DNA from: Candidatus Aminicenantota bacterium
GTDB lineage: Bacteria; Acidobacteriota; B3-B38; Guanabaribacteriales; B3-B38
Length of the DNA stretch: 22,930 bases
Direction: 5' to 3'
Assembly (NCBI GenBank): GCA_029880275.1
Contig: JAOUOQ010000010.1
Span: 1 to 22,930, forward strand
Positions 22,802 to 22,930 of this stretch are shown piece by piece (the first letter of the stretch is position 1; each line of letters begins with the position of its first letter). The notes beneath the pieces were generated by a model. It was not told where the DNA came from and did not search any database. It saw only the letters and a list, made by a program, of their open reading frames with translations. The position numbers and the translations under genes are program-made.

Positions 22802-22930
22802 TTCCTTTGGCTCCCTTTTTCGCAGAGGGAAGTATAAATATTTCTTTAAATCTTTTGGTTTGATATAAGCGAATAAGCTGCTGGCGAACAAGCTCCAGCA
22901 GGGCTAAAAAAGTGACAATAAGCTCCTGCC
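22782..22930 (-). CDS. scpA: Segregation and condensation protein A, C-terminal end only
   Basis: Only the last 48 residues are in the window, from the right edge to a TAA at 22782-22784. They read FLALLELVRQQLIRLYQ then FKEIFI, the C-terminal winged-helix segment of ScpA (kleisin) that binds the SMC head. A short lysine/glycine tail follows. The frame overlaps the start of scpB by 20 bases. Identification rests on this motif plus the invariant scpA-scpB pairing. Confidence 0.88.
   Translation of the reverse strand, partial: QELIVTFLALLELVRQQLIRLYQTKRFKEIFILPSAKKGAKGNGKEGA

Noticed and set aside
22802..22891. N-terminal extension of scpB by 30 codons
   Set aside because: This stretch codes for the scpA C-terminus in another frame, and the internal ATG has a ribosome site and the family-typical N-terminus.

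Overview
This is a contiguous bacterial chromosome segment in which every convincing gene lies on the minus strand, so transcription runs from high to low coordinates. The content is mostly core genome: segregation proteins (scpA/scpB), cytidylate kinase, a six-domain ribosomal protein S1, HU, L32 and a complete fatty-acid synthesis cluster. Between these sit catabolic genes: a tyrosine phenol-lyase, an acyl-CoA dehydrogenase, a two-subunit B12-dependent acyl-CoA mutase, a thiolase-fold protein with a DUF35 partner, and the ETF genes. This suggests an anaerobic, amino-acid- or fatty-acid-fermenting (perhaps syntrophic) bacterium with ordinary sigma-70-type promoters. The phylum cannot be fixed from this window. 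There are no tRNA or rRNA genes, CRISPR arrays, insertion sequences or phage genes.

Layout in transcription order. (1) 22930-22247: 3' end of scpA overlapping scpB. (2) 22246-20533: an AT-rich regulatory region and a tyrosine phenol-lyase-type PLP enzyme with its own promoter. (3) 20532-20066: a 467-bp region with no confident gene. (4) 20065-15358: hisC-like aminotransferase, cmk, rpsA (behind a perfect-consensus promoter and a structured leader), HU and an HIT-domain protein. (5) 15357-9723: acyl-CoA dehydrogenase, terminator, then mutase large and small subunits, thiolase-fold protein and DUF35 protein, with extended -10 promoters before the mutase and the thiolase. (6) 9722-2991: thioredoxin, then, behind a second perfect-consensus promoter, DUF177-rpmF-plsX-fabH-fabD-fabG-acpP-fabF. 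(7) 2990-1: etfB, a Tat-exported DUF362 protein, and etfA, which runs off the left edge.

How the genes may work together: the mutase carries the Phe/Gln active-site pair of isobutyryl-CoA mutase rather than the Tyr/Arg pair of methylmalonyl-CoA mutase. With a short-chain acyl-CoA dehydrogenase and ETF it could convert isobutyryl-CoA to butyryl-CoA and oxidise it. The neighbouring thiolase-fold protein has Gly where the nucleophilic Cys should be and is paired with a DUF35 protein, so its reaction is open. It may be a C-C lyase or aldolase-like enzyme rather than an ordinary thiolase. The points most worth follow-up are this mutase/Cys-less thiolase/DUF35 block, an 18-bp perfect palindrome ahead of the thiolase, a tyrosine phenol-lyase with altered PLP-pocket residues, a DUF362 gene splitting the etf pair, and a possible autoregulatory leader on rpsA.
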